From the NCBI GenBank assembly GCA_024276305.1, contig JAJRXK010000053.1, positions 1 through 41,558 of the forward strand: a DNA stretch of 41,558 nt, given 5' to 3'. The first letter of the stretch is position 1. Each line of letters begins with the position of its first letter. Positions 1-8,108 of this stretch are shown piece by piece. This DNA is from Candidatus Krumholzibacteriota bacterium. Its GTDB lineage: Bacteria; Krumholzibacteriota; Krumholzibacteriia; JAJRXK01. The translations under genes were made by a program, and so were the position numbers. The notes below the pieces were generated by a model. The model was not told where the DNA came from and did not search any database. It saw nothing but the letters and a program-made list of their open reading frames with translations.

Positions 1-32
1 AAACAACGGTCTGTCGCGTAGAATTGGGCATG

Positions 33-98
33 CGAAAACCTTTTGTGTTGGCTTGTGTTGGCGTCGTAACCACATTCTAGCCGACCAAAAGGTTTTCG
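33..98. repeat. 13-bp perfect inverted repeat forming a long hairpin
   Basis: The arms CGAAAACCTTTTG (33-45) and CAAAAGGTTTTCG (86-98) are perfect inverted copies. Pairing can continue inward as GTTGGC (47-52) with GCCGAC (80-85), with one bulged T at 46 and one G-T pair, leaving a loop of about 27 bases. Inside sits a direct repeat of TTGTGTTGGC (43-52 and 53-62). The stretch is clearly AT-richer than the genes around it. It could be a terminator for a gene left of the window, a structured RNA or an end of a small mobile element; the sequence does not decide. Confidence 0.55.
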
Positions 99-135
99 TC
101 TTTATGCCTCATGAATAATCCGGGCTAGGGGTGGG

Positions 136-164
136 TTGACAGCCTCCTCGGCAGGAGCCATTCT
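136..164 (+). promoter_or_regulatory. sigma70-like promoter for the TonB receptor
   Basis: TTGACA (136-141), a 17-base spacer and CATTCT (159-164) form a near-canonical promoter about 60 bases upstream of the receptor start codon. This is pattern reading only. Confidence 0.45.
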
Positions 165-224
165 CGCCCTTCACTTCTCGATCGGCAGCCATCGGACCAG
201 AACCGGTCGCAACGTGGAGACTCC

Positions 225-2300
225 ATGGGTTCGAAACCCTGCCTCTTCATCATCACGACCCTGGTGCTCTTGGCTGCCCTCCCCCTTCGGGCAGAGGAGC
301 CACCTCCCTCCGACCCTCGCCACCATGCGGGGGAGATTGCGCCGCCCGACTCCCTTCGGCACCTCTACCACTCCAGCGCCCTCCAACCCTTGGTCCTCGA
401 TGAGCTGCCGGTGCGGGCGCCGCAGATCACCCGTCGCGCCGCCGCCGATCACATCGTCCTCTCGGAGGAAGTCCTCGCCGCCCGCGATGCGGGATCGGTC
501 GCGGACCTGGGGGTCCTCCTGCCCTCGACCCAACTCCACGTGAATTCCCGAGGCGAGTCCCTCTTTCTGGTTCGCGGCGCCTCGGAACGTCAGCTCGGGA
601 TCGAACTCGATGGCATTGCGATGACCATCCCCTGGGACGAGCGCAGTGACCTGGGGATGATCCCCCTGGTGGGCGTGGGATCGGTGGTGGCCCGTCGAGG
701 AGTCGGGAGTGTCCTCGACGCCCCCAACTCTCTCGCCGGGGTCGTGAGCCTGCAGAGCCGTTGGCGAGAGGCGCCCGGAACGCACACTCGAATCGGCGCG
801 AGCATCGGCGAAGTCGAATCCAGAGACCTCCGGCTCTTGCACGAGCGCCGCGACGGAAAGTGGCAGTCGACGCTGGCTCTGGAACACCGGCAACAGAAGG
901 GTTTCCTCCTGCCACGCGACTATGCGGCCGACCTTCACCAGGGTCCGGGCCGCAGCCGACGCAACACCGACTTCGACCAGCAGTCCCTGCTCTTCGGAAT
1001 GCGCCGCCAGGGAAGCGGTCGCTTCCGAGGACAACTCCTCGTCCAGGCCAGCCGTGCGGAGAAGGGAGTCGCACCCGAGGACCACCTCGCCGACGCTCGT
1101 TTCTGGCGCCTCCCACGCCGCGACCGATTCCTTGCCGCGCTGCGGGCCACCGTCGACACCACCGCGACTTCCCCCTGGTCCTGGGATTGGATGGGCAGTG
1201 CAGATTTCTTTCGCCAGGACATCCGTCCTTTCGAGGACGAGCGATTCCAGACTCCGGACCTCGGTCCGGGCGTCGATTTCGAGGCCGACCGCGACCGCAC
1301 CTTCTTGACCGAAGTCCGGTCCACCCGTCACGGTCCTTCTTGGACCTGGCGCAGCCGCGCCCGGCTGCGCCACAGCCGCCATCGCGAATCTCTGGTCGTG
1401 GCCGGCCCCCGACTCGACTACGTGCAGGATCTGGGCGGCACTGCGATCGAAGGCGAGTGGCGACCCCAGAGCGGAAGGGTCCTGAGAGGGGGCGTGGGAT
1501 GGGAGTTCTCACGCACTCCGGTCACCGGGGACAAACCGGCCCGCGCCGTCGACCACGGGGTCTCGGCCCAAGTCGCAGCCGAAGTGGAGGCCGGCCCCGG
1601 TCTGCGCTGGCATGCCAATCTCTCCCACCGACCGCGCTTCGCGTCGTTGCGAGAACTCTTCTCCGGCGCTCTGGGACGCTTTCGGGTGAATCCCGATCTG
1701 CGTCCGGAGCGGCAGGATGCCCTCGAGATCGGTGGCAGCAGGATGGGCCAGCGGGTCGACCTCAGCGCCAATGTCTTCGCCCAGCGTCTGGACGGTGCGA
1801 TCGAGAGGGTTCCCGTCGCGGGCACCCCCCTGCTGCAACGCGTCAATCTCGATTCCATTCTGAATACGGGGATCGAGTTGGGGCTGATCTGGCGAGTGAG
1901 CCGCGGTCTGAGCTTCGACTGGCAGCAGACATTCCTCCACAGCCGTCGCGAGGACGGAGGTCGCGTCGAAGACCGTCCCGAATGGCTGAGCACCTTGGCG
2001 GTGGACTATGTGCACTCCGCAGGCATCCGAGGCCGCCTCGAAGCCATCGGCATCGGCCCGCGCTACAGTCTCGACGAGCGCGCTCCATCCGATGGCGATG
2101 CCCTCACTCGCCTCGACGCGGATCTTCGTGCGAATCTGCGGCTGAGTTGGCGCTATTTCGGACGCAGTCCTTGGTTCGAAGGAGCCGAAGTCTACCTGCG
2201 GGTGGACAATCTCTTCGACGAGATAACTTTCTCCCAGCTGGGACTGCCCGAATCCGGACGCAGTGCACGCGTCGGACTGCGATTCGACCTGCGAAGCTGA
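225..2300 (+). CDS. TonB-dependent outer-membrane receptor
   Basis: The 691-residue protein opens with a Sec signal peptide (hydrophobic stretch IITTLVLLAALPLRA, about residues 8-22). A TonB-box-like segment (LVLDELPVR, about 48-56) is followed by a plug domain (about 60-185; RGASERQLGIELDGIAM and GVVSL near its end) and a 22-strand-type barrel to the C terminus, which contains the usual VDNLFDE turn near the last strands. The family transports chelated iron, cobalamin, sugars or other ligands across the outer membrane using ExbBD-TonB energy. Ligand specificity cannot be read, and no transport partner lies next to it. The start has GGAGA (215-219) just upstream. The last residues are GLRFDLRS, without the common terminal aromatic. 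apaH follows after 22 bases, possibly co-transcribed. Confidence 0.88.
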   Translation: MGSKPCLFIITTLVLLAALPLRAEEPPPSDPRHHAGEIAPPDSLRHLYHSSALQPLVLDELPVRAPQITRRAAADHIVLSEEVLAARDAGSVADLGVLLPSTQLHVNSRGESLFLVRGASERQLGIELDGIAMTIPWDERSDLGMIPLVGVGSVVARRGVGSVLDAPNSLAGVVSLQSRWREAPGTHTRIGASIGEVESRDLRLLHERRDGKWQSTLALEHRQQKGFLLPRDYAADLHQGPGRSRRNTDFDQQSLLFGMRRQGSGRFRGQLLVQASRAEKGVAPEDHLADARFWRLPRRDRFLAALRATVDTTATSPWSWDWMGSADFFRQDIRPFEDERFQTPDLGPGVDFEADRDRTFLTEVRSTRHGPSWTWRSRARLRHSRHRESLVVAGPRLDYVQDLGGTAIEGEWRPQSGRVLRGGVGWEFSRTPVTGDKPARAVDHGVSAQVAAEVEAGPGLRWHANLSHRPRFASLRELFSGALGRFRVNPDLRPERQDALEIGGSRMGQRVDLSANVFAQRLDGAIERVPVAGTPLLQRVNLDSILNTGIELGLIWRVSRGLSFDWQQTFLHSRREDGGRVEDRPEWLSTLAVDYVHSAGIRGRLEAIGIGPRYSLDERAPSDGDALTRLDADLRANLRLSWRYFGRSPWFEGAEVYLRVDNLFDEITFSQLGLPESGRSARVGLRFDLRS

Positions 2301-2322
2301 GGAAGGAGCGGAGGACCCACCC

Positions 2323-3189
2323 ATGGCCACCTACGCCATCGGAGATGTTCAAGGCTGCGCGCAGACCTTGGAGACCTTGGTGGATCGTTGCGCCTTCGAC
2401 CCCGACCGGGATCGCCTCTGGTTCACCGGTGACCTGGTCAACCGGGGACCAGCCTCGGTGCAGGTCCTCGAATGGGCCTACGCCCACCGCGAGGCGGTCA
2501 CCGTGGTTCTGGGCAACCACGACCTCCACTTGCTGGCCCGAGCCGCGGGGGTGGCCGCTGCTCGACCGCTCGACACGCTCGACGAAGTCCTGAGCTCGCC
2601 GCGGCGACCGATCCTCTTGGAGTGGCTCCGGCAACGGCCGCTGATGCACCGGCAAGCCCTCGACACCGATCGGGGCCGAGAGGAATTCCTGCTCCTCCAT
2701 GCGGGCATCCTACCAGGATGGACCGTTGCCGAGGCCGAGGACCGAGCCCGAAAGGCGGAGCAGAAATTGCGTGGCCCCCACCATCGGGAGATGCTGCGCC
2801 GGTTGGCTCGATGCCGAACCCTCTCCCCCGGACGCCATCGACGGGCCTCTCGAGCCGCTGCGGCCACCGCCCAGGTGCTCACGAACCTGCGCGCCTGCGA
2901 CTCGCGCGGCCAACCCGTCTTCGGCCCGAACGGCCCTCCCGACTCCCTCCCGCCGGGGCTCCGCCCCTGGCATGCCTTCGCCGCACGCCGAAGCGACGGC
3001 GTGACCTTCGTCTGCGGACATTGGGCCGCCCAGGGAGCGCGCATCGATCCGCCCCTCCTGGCCCTCGACTCCGCTTGTGTGTGGGGTGGAACTCTGACCG
3101 CGATCCGGCTCGAGGACGGTCAGCTCTTCGAGGTCGACTGCTGCGACCCCATCGACGATCCGCCTTCCTCCGACTCCGACTGCAGATAA
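2323..3189 (+). CDS. apaH: bis(5'-nucleosyl)-tetraphosphatase, symmetrical
   Basis: A 288-residue cytoplasmic phosphoesterase that hydrolyses diadenosine tetraphosphate to two ADP, and in some bacteria also decaps Np4-RNA. The calcineurin-type metal motifs are in order at the N terminus: GDVQGC (about 7-12), TGDLVNRGP (35-43), LGNHDLHLLA (62-71) and LLHAGILPGW (about 124-133). Length matches the family (E. coli about 280). The start is the ATG after a strong GGAAGGAGCGGAGG leader (2301-2314); an upstream in-frame ATG at 2263 lies inside the receptor gene and is rejected. The last 70 bases overlap the convergent DinB-fold gene, so its tail (VDCCDPIDDPPSSDSDCR) is encoded antisense to that protein's tail. 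Confidence 0.93.
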   Translation: MATYAIGDVQGCAQTLETLVDRCAFDPDRDRLWFTGDLVNRGPASVQVLEWAYAHREAVTVVLGNHDLHLLARAAGVAAARPLDTLDEVLSSPRRPILLEWLRQRPLMHRQALDTDRGREEFLLLHAGILPGWTVAEAEDRARKAEQKLRGPHHREMLRRLARCRTLSPGRHRRASRAAAATAQVLTNLRACDSRGQPVFGPNGPPDSLPPGLRPWHAFAARRSDGVTFVCGHWAAQGARIDPPLLALDSACVWGGTLTAIRLEDGQLFEVDCCDPIDDPPSSDSDCR

Positions 3190-3692
3190 CGCTCGCCCGC
3201 GATGCGCATGTGGTGGCGTTCGTGTCCGGCCAGGATCCAGGCCAGAGCCCGAACACTGCAGCCCCTTCCGCCTGCCACTCCCCGGCGAAGCTGCCGCTCC
3301 TCGTCGAGTCCTTCGAAGAAGGCCAGAGTGGCCGCGCGCAGGCCTCGATACTCGGCCAGAAGATTCTCGATGGCCCGGCCGTCGAAGCGGGCGTGGCGCA
3401 CGTAGTCGTTCTCGTCGAATCCCGGCAGCTGGGCAGGATCACACCGAGAGAAGGCCAGGGCACGGGTCAGGAAGACTCTCTCGACATCCAACAAATGGCC
3501 GAGGATCTCCTGCAGCGACCACTTCCCCTCTTCGTAGCGATAGTGCAGCTCTGGGAGTTCGAGGGATGCGAAGAAGGTCTCGATCTCTTCTCCCTGGCGG
3601 CGGAGGACCTGCAGCACATCCTCGCCTTCGACAAGACCCACATAGCCGGCGAAGGTGTCGTTCATCTCTTCGGGGGAGGGACGAGCAATCAT
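3120..3692 (-). CDS. DinB/YfiT-fold putative metalloenzyme
   Basis: A 190-residue protein with the four-helix DinB-like pattern. It has an N-terminal helix with a conserved Trp (EEGKWSLQEILGHLLDVERV, about 50-69), a central LPGFDEND segment and the C-terminal histidine cluster AGHERHHMRIAGE (about 155-167). The histidines of LGHLLD and HERHH are the likely divalent-metal ligands. The superfamily includes thiol transferases (bacillithiol and mycothiol dependent) and many proteins of unknown substrate, so the reaction is not assignable. The start is ATG 3692 (MIARPSPEEM); the upstream extension is poor in family features. The gene ends inside apaH (70-bp convergent overlap). Confidence 0.78.
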   Translation of the reverse strand: MIARPSPEEMNDTFAGYVGLVEGEDVLQVLRRQGEEIETFFASLELPELHYRYEEGKWSLQEILGHLLDVERVFLTRALAFSRCDPAQLPGFDENDYVRHARFDGRAIENLLAEYRGLRAATLAFFEGLDEERQLRRGVAGGRGCSVRALAWILAGHERHHMRIAGERYLQSESEEGGSSMGSQQSTSKS

Positions 3693-3811
3693 GGGACTCC
3701 ACTTTCTTCGAAAGGCCAACATCGACACCGGGTCGGGCCATACTACCACGTGCCGTCCGTTTTCCTGCTTCCGACTTCCTCTCGACTCGCTTCCGCCGCG
3801 GAGGTGCCGCA

Positions 3812-3840
3812 TTGCATCCAACGGCCACTTGCCCTAGAGT
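3812..3840 (+). promoter_or_regulatory. sigma70-like promoter for the methyltransferase
   Basis: TTGCAT (3812-3817), a 17-base spacer and TAGAGT (3835-3840) stand 40-70 bases upstream of the two candidate start codons. There is no experimental support. Confidence 0.45.
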
Positions 3841-3910
3841 GCCGACGATTTGCTCGGAACCTTCTCCGATCGGAGTCTGCATGCGCGACCTGCGCGAGGA
3901 GTCGTCGGGC

Positions 3911-4717
3911 ATGAACACCGACCACATCGCCACCGAAGCGCCTCCGTTCTACGACGAGCCCCTGATCTACGACGTGCTCTACGGTCCCGGTACGGCGACC
4001 GAAGTGGATCTTCTGACCCGCATCGAAAGGGAGCACAGCCGCTCCCTCACTCCCCGGCCCCGCCGCGTGTGGCTCGAGCCCGCCTGCGGGAGTGGGCGAT
4101 ATCTGCGAGTCCTGGCCTCGCGGGGGCAACCATGCATCGGATTCGATCGCAACCGGGCCATGCTGGCCTACGCCCAAGAGCGACTCGGTCCTCAGCAGAA
4201 AAGGCGGTGCCGGCTCCTCCACGCCGATCTTCGACGCTTCGCCGACGCAGTCGGAGACGACGCGGCCGACTTCGCCTTCATCCCCGTGAACACTCTCCGG
4301 CACCTGATGACCGGCCCGTCGGTGGCCCGTCACTTCCGAGAAATGGCCCGCGTGCTGCGCCCGGGCGGAATCTACGTAGTCGGGATCAGTCTGAGCTGCT
4401 ACGGAGAGGAGGAGGTCATCGAAGACCGGTGGGAGGGCCGACGAGGGGCTCTCCATGTCGAGCAGACCATCTCCTACATCCCCCCCGAGGCTGCGCTCCG
4501 CCGGGAACAAGTGATCAGCCACCTTCGGATTCGCCGACCCCGCGGTGGGGAGTACCGCGACTGCAGCTATTGGCTGCGCAGCTATGACGAATCCCAATGG
4601 AAGAGCCTCGTCCGCCGCAGCCCCTTCGACCGCGTAGCGTCCTTGGACGACGAGGGACGGGCTGTGGGCGAGAGCCTCCTGGACTACCAACTCGAGGTCC
4701 TGCGTCTGCCGCGCTGA
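3911..4717 (+). CDS. class I SAM-dependent methyltransferase
   Basis: A 268-residue cytoplasmic enzyme. Motif I is LEPACGSGRYLRVLASRG, followed by an acidic residue in GFDRN at the end of strand 2, LHADLRRF (motif II region) and a post-motif helix AREMARVLRPGGIYVV-like segment (as REMARVLRPGGIYVVGIS). These are Methyltransf_25/11-type features. An N-terminal FYDEPLIYDVLYG helix is common in this group. The substrate is unknown. ATG 3911 is preferred because GAGGAG (3896-3901) sits 9 bases upstream; ATG 3881 with GGAG at 3872-3875 would add ten residues. Its stop is one base from the convergent yhbY stop. Confidence 0.82.
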   Translation: MNTDHIATEAPPFYDEPLIYDVLYGPGTATEVDLLTRIEREHSRSLTPRPRRVWLEPACGSGRYLRVLASRGQPCIGFDRNRAMLAYAQERLGPQQKRRCRLLHADLRRFADAVGDDAADFAFIPVNTLRHLMTGPSVARHFREMARVLRPGGIYVVGISLSCYGEEEVIEDRWEGRRGALHVEQTISYIPPEAALRREQVISHLRIRRPRGGEYRDCSYWLRSYDESQWKSLVRRSPFDRVASLDDEGRAVGESLLDYQLEVLRLPR

Positions 4718-4718
4718 C

Positions 4719-5048
4719 CTAGTCCGTCGAGGACTCCCGCTGCGGAAGACGAATCCGTCGCTTCTGGGGATCGCAGTGTTCGCGATAGAGAATGACGACG
4801 TGTCCGACCATGCCCGCGACATGGGCGTGGCACTGGTCGGCGATCGCCGCGGACAAGTTCCGTTTCTCTTCCTTGTGATCGACGAACTTCACTTTGATCA
4901 ATTCGTGCGCGTCGAGGGCCGCCTCGATGCTCGAGATCACCGCCGGTGTCAAACCGGCCTGGCCCACGAGGACCGCAGGGTCGAGGCGATGGGCCAGACC
5001 CCGGAGGGCCTTGCGCTGAAATCCGGCGAGTTCCTCGGCCATACTCAT
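4719..5048 (-). CDS. yhbY: CRM-domain RNA-binding protein YhbY
   Basis: A 109-residue protein that is a single CRS1/YhbY (CRM) domain. It has the conserved AHRLDPAVLVGQAGLTPAV start (about 19-37), LIKVKFVDHKEEKRNL (about 50-65) and the closing strand VVILYRE. Members associate with pre-50S ribosomal particles in bacteria, so a role in large-subunit assembly is likely. The ATG overlaps the truD stop as ATGA, indicating translational coupling with truD, another RNA-acting gene. Residues after the domain (CDPQKRRIRLPQRESSTD) form a basic tail. Confidence 0.9.
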   Translation of the reverse strand: MSMAEELAGFQRKALRGLAHRLDPAVLVGQAGLTPAVISSIEAALDAHELIKVKFVDHKEEKRNLSAAIADQCHAHVAGMVGHVVILYREHCDPQKRRIRLPQRESSTD

Positions 5049-6145
5049 CCTTTCTCGGAGACGGGACCGCTTTGACCGCCCCTCTGCACCTCTGCCACCA
5101 CCCGGGTGGCATAACTGCCCGAAGGTAGCGCGAAATGCAGGGCCACGCCCTCAGAAAGGTCGCCTTCGGCCCCGACTTCTTCGGCCCGGAAACCCACCAG
5201 CTTGGCCCGGAAGCTGCGCCGAGTCCCCGGGAGCTTCTTCCCGAAACTGCGAAGAGCCTCCATCCTCACGCCGCAGCGCGACAGGAGCTCCGCCTCCTCC
5301 CGCGCCGCCGGAGATCCCTCCCGGGGCGTGCGCATCTTCGAGCCGTAGATGGGACCGGTGATCTCGATCTCTCCCGCCTCCAGCCTGGGCTGATCATCGG
5401 CCGGCGCATCGGCGGTGAACATCCCGCCGGTGTCGGTGCGCTTCACCAACTCGCCTCCCCGAAGAGTGTCGACCTCGCCTTCGCGCTGGCGCCGGAGCAG
5501 GTAGAGATTGAAGAGTACCGACTGGGCTGCGCTCAGCTCGAAGAGATCGGGACGTCGATGCCGTCCCTCCCTCAGTCGAGTCATTCCGGCCAGGATATTC
5601 GCGCCATCTCTTCCGAAGCGCTGGTCCCCGAAGAAGTTGAGAATCCCGCGGCTCAGGAGTGCCCGCTTGGCCTCCACCCTCCGGAGGGCTTCTTCCACCG
5701 GGACATCGAGGTCGCGAATCACCACTCGGAAACGATTCCCCAGGTTGTGACCCCGTCGCAGTTTCTGGCTGTGAGGATGGACTTCGAGGATGCGCAGCCG
5801 CGGGTGATCGAAGTGGGCCAAAGCGGGCTCGCACTTCGCCGGAAGGCTCAACCACTGGCGGGTGAGCGCCGCTCGGTCCTTGCGGCCGGCGACCCCGACC
5901 TCCGACGATGCGAGAGTGAGCGCCTCGCAGAGCAGGCGCAACGCGAGCGGAGTGTCGATGTCTTCCTTTTCGATTCGAACCAGAAGGTGACGGTCCCGGA
6001 TGCCGTCCGGAGGGTAGGCCGGAATCTCGTCGACGACGAAGTCCGAAGGGCAGGCGCGGATCCTTCCGCCGATCCCCGGAAGGGCGGCCGTCTCGAGGGG
6101 AGCATCCCGGATCAGGGCTCGGGTCGCAGGATCCTCGAGGTCCAT
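5045..6145 (-). CDS. truD: tRNA pseudouridine(13) synthase TruD
   Basis: A 366-residue enzyme isomerising U13 of certain tRNAs to pseudouridine. Family signatures are clear: FVVDEIPAYPPDG near the N terminus (about 37-49), the catalytic-loop region VAGRKDRAALTRQWLS (about 84-99; Asp of GRKD is the nucleophile) and NFFGDQRFGRDG (about 170-181), which leads into the inserted TRUD domain. ATG 6145 overlaps the stop of the upstream reductase gene as TGATG. A TTG three bases further up is therefore not needed. The gene sits in an operon with msrC and yhbY. Confidence 0.93.
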   Translation of the reverse strand: MDLEDPATRALIRDAPLETAALPGIGGRIRACPSDFVVDEIPAYPPDGIRDRHLLVRIEKEDIDTPLALRLLCEALTLASSEVGVAGRKDRAALTRQWLSLPAKCEPALAHFDHPRLRILEVHPHSQKLRRGHNLGNRFRVVIRDLDVPVEEALRRVEAKRALLSRGILNFFGDQRFGRDGANILAGMTRLREGRHRRPDLFELSAAQSVLFNLYLLRRQREGEVDTLRGGELVKRTDTGGMFTADAPADDQPRLEAGEIEITGPIYGSKMRTPREGSPAAREEAELLSRCGVRMEALRSFGKKLPGTRRSFRAKLVGFRAEEVGAEGDLSEGVALHFALPSGSYATRVVAEVQRGGQSGPVSEKG

Positions 6146-6651
6146 CAACTCTCGAGACCCGTGGAATCCGCGATCCGGCTCAAGTCGCTGTGGTGGAGGA
6201 AGATCCTCGCGATCTCCTCGAGACCTTCGCGGTCCACCTCATCGAATCGTCCCAGATGGGGACTGTCGAGGTCCAGCACCCCCACGACCATGTCGTCGAC
6301 CACCAGCGGAACCACGCATTCCGAATTCGACGCCGCATCGCAGGAGATGTGCCCGTCGAATTGATGAACGTTGTCCACCACCAAAGACCGGCCCTGGTCC
6401 GCGCTTGTTCCGCAGACGCCGCGGCCGAGTGGAATTCGAACGCAGGCACTTCGTCCCTGGAAGGGGCCGAGGACCAGGTCGGATCCACGAAGGAAGTAGA
6501 ATCCCACCCAATTCAGCTCCGGCAATCGCTCGTAGAGAAGGGCGGAAGTATTGGCCGCGTTGGCCACGAAATCGGATTCTCCGTCGAGCAGGAGGTTCAG
6601 ATCTCGGTGAAGTCGGGAGTAACGTTCGGATTTCTTCGCGGAAGGTTCCAT
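6145..6651 (-). CDS. msrC: free methionine-(R)-sulfoxide reductase (GAF fold)
   Basis: A 168-residue single-GAF-domain enzyme that reduces free Met-R-sulfoxide with thioredoxin. The whole motif set is present: LNWVGFYFL, GPFQGRSACVRIPLGRGVCG, and GHISCDAASNSE, with the three cysteines of the E. coli enzyme (positions 84, 94 and 118 there) all conserved. VLDLDSPHLGRFD closes the fold. The start ATG 6651 is 17 bases downstream of the symporter stop; the long upstream extension of the frame lies within the symporter gene and is rejected. Its stop overlaps the truD ATG. Confidence 0.92.
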   Translation of the reverse strand: MEPSAKKSERYSRLHRDLNLLLDGESDFVANAANTSALLYERLPELNWVGFYFLRGSDLVLGPFQGRSACVRIPLGRGVCGTSADQGRSLVVDNVHQFDGHISCDAASNSECVVPLVVDDMVVGVLDLDSPHLGRFDEVDREGLEEIARIFLHHSDLSRIADSTGLES

Positions 6652-6668
6652 GCGTCGACGACCTGCCC

Positions 6669-7925
6669 TCAGCTCTCGTTGATTCCGGCTTCTCCCTCGT
6701 GGACCGCGATGATCGCCGCGCCGCAGGAATCCGAGAGCACATTGGTGACCGTCCGCAACATATCCAGAGGTCGATCGATTGCCAACATTGCCCCCACGAT
6801 CAGCCCCACTTCGGGCCCTTTCAGGCCCACCGACTCGGTGACCACGAAGATCATCACCAGCCCGGCCGACGGGATCCCCGCCGCTCCGATCGAAGCCAGG
6901 AGAGCGGTGATCACCACCGTGAGCTGGGCCGAGAAGTCGAGGCCGAAGCCCAAGACCTGACTGATGAAGATGACCCCCACGCACTCGTAGAGGGCGGTGC
7001 CATCCATGTTCACCGTAGCCCCCATGGGCAATACGAAGCTCGCGGTGCGATTGCTCACCCCGACCCGCTCCTCCGCGCAGCGCAGGGTCACCGGCAAGGT
7101 CGCACTGCTACTGCTGGTCGAGAAGGCCATCAACAGGGCCTCACTCATGTTGCGGTAGTGCACGAGGGGATTCATCCGACCGACCGTGGTCAGCAGGAGA
7201 GGGAGAGTCACCAGGACGTGGATCCCCAGGCCCGCGACGATGGTCAGCGCGTAGACTCCGAGAGGCCCGAAGCTCTGCACCCCCGAGGTCGCCACCGATC
7301 GGGTGATCAGTCCCAGCACCCCCAACGGCGCGAGGCGGATGATCCCTCCGGTGATCTTCATCATGAGTTCGAAGAGATCCTCGAAGAGGAATCGTAGCCG
7401 GTCGAATCGGGTCGTCGGCAATCGGGTCAGAGCGACTCCGACCACCAGCGCGAAGAAGATGACCGCGAGCATGTCGCCTTCGGCCAGCGCCCGCACCGGA
7501 TTGGTCGGAATCATGCGCACGAAGATCTCGGCCAAATTCGACGGGGTCTCGATCTCGGGAACGGTGGCCATCGATGCGGGACCCAGGTCCGCGCCACGGC
7601 CCGGTCCGATGAGATTCACCAACACCAGGCCGGTGAGAATCGCCGCGAAGCTCGTCACGATGTAGTAGAAGAAGGTTCGCAGACCCAAACGCCCCAGACT
7701 CGAACCACTTCCCACCGCGGCCACTCCGGAAACGATGCTCGTGAAGATGAGCGGAACGATCACCATGCGAAGCAACCGCACGAAGATCGTGCCCATCCAC
7801 CCCACCGCGGTCACCGCAGGGTCACCGACCAACGAGCCCAATAGGATCCCTGCGACCATCGCCGCTGCGATCTGCCAGTGGAGCCGGAGATAGAAAGGTT
7901 GGGTGTCGATTCCGGGATTCTGCAT
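6669..7925 (-). CDS. dicarboxylate/amino-acid:cation symporter (DAACS)
   Basis: A 418-residue inner-membrane transporter of the GltP/DctA/GltPh family with eight membrane segments and two re-entrant hairpins. HP1 carries the serine-rich tip STSSSSATLP, TM7 has NMDGTA, HP2 has ASIGAAGIPSAG and TM8 has DRPLDMLRTVTNVLSD. The Asp-x-x-Arg pair of TM8 (D394 and R397 in GltPh) is kept, which favours acidic substrates such as glutamate, aspartate or C4-dicarboxylates driven by Na+ or H+. The usual Gly before the last Asp is Ser. The start is ATG 7925 (MQNPGIDTQPF); no Shine-Dalgarno is seen and a promoter-like element ends about 9 bases upstream, so the message may be almost leaderless. First gene of the msrC-truD-yhbY operon. 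Confidence 0.92.
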   Translation of the reverse strand: MQNPGIDTQPFYLRLHWQIAAAMVAGILLGSLVGDPAVTAVGWMGTIFVRLLRMVIVPLIFTSIVSGVAAVGSGSSLGRLGLRTFFYYIVTSFAAILTGLVLVNLIGPGRGADLGPASMATVPEIETPSNLAEIFVRMIPTNPVRALAEGDMLAVIFFALVVGVALTRLPTTRFDRLRFLFEDLFELMMKITGGIIRLAPLGVLGLITRSVATSGVQSFGPLGVYALTIVAGLGIHVLVTLPLLLTTVGRMNPLVHYRNMSEALLMAFSTSSSSATLPVTLRCAEERVGVSNRTASFVLPMGATVNMDGTALYECVGVIFISQVLGFGLDFSAQLTVVITALLASIGAAGIPSAGLVMIFVVTESVGLKGPEVGLIVGAMLAIDRPLDMLRTVTNVLSDSCGAAIIAVHEGEAGINES

Positions 7926-7931
7926 GGGCAG

Positions 7932-7960
7932 ATCTTGGTGGGCTGGAGCGGGTCCGTCAA
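7932..7960 (-). promoter_or_regulatory. possible promoter of the symporter operon
   Basis: On the minus strand TTGACG, a 17-base spacer and CAAGAT end about 6 bases before the symporter ATG. If used, transcription would begin at or next to the start codon, consistent with the missing ribosome-binding site. Coordinates are read by hand and may be off by a base or two. Confidence 0.3.
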
Positions 7961-8108
7961 CGAGACAGTTGGGGCCATTCTTTCGAGAATCCCTGCTCCG
8001 AGGACGCCGAATCGTCGTCGTCACTCCACCCAGTCGGCACGATTCTCGCTCCGAATCCCACGCATTGTTCCGGTCCCATAGAACTCCCTCTAGCCAGAAG
8101 TATCCACA

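Noticed and set aside
171-1382. 403-codon minus-strand frame opposite the TonB receptor
   Set aside because: Shadow of the receptor gene; the translation has no family features and the receptor frame has plug and barrel motifs.
6146-6148. TTG start for truD three bases before the ATG
   Set aside because: ATG 6145 overlaps the upstream stop as TGATG, a standard coupling arrangement.
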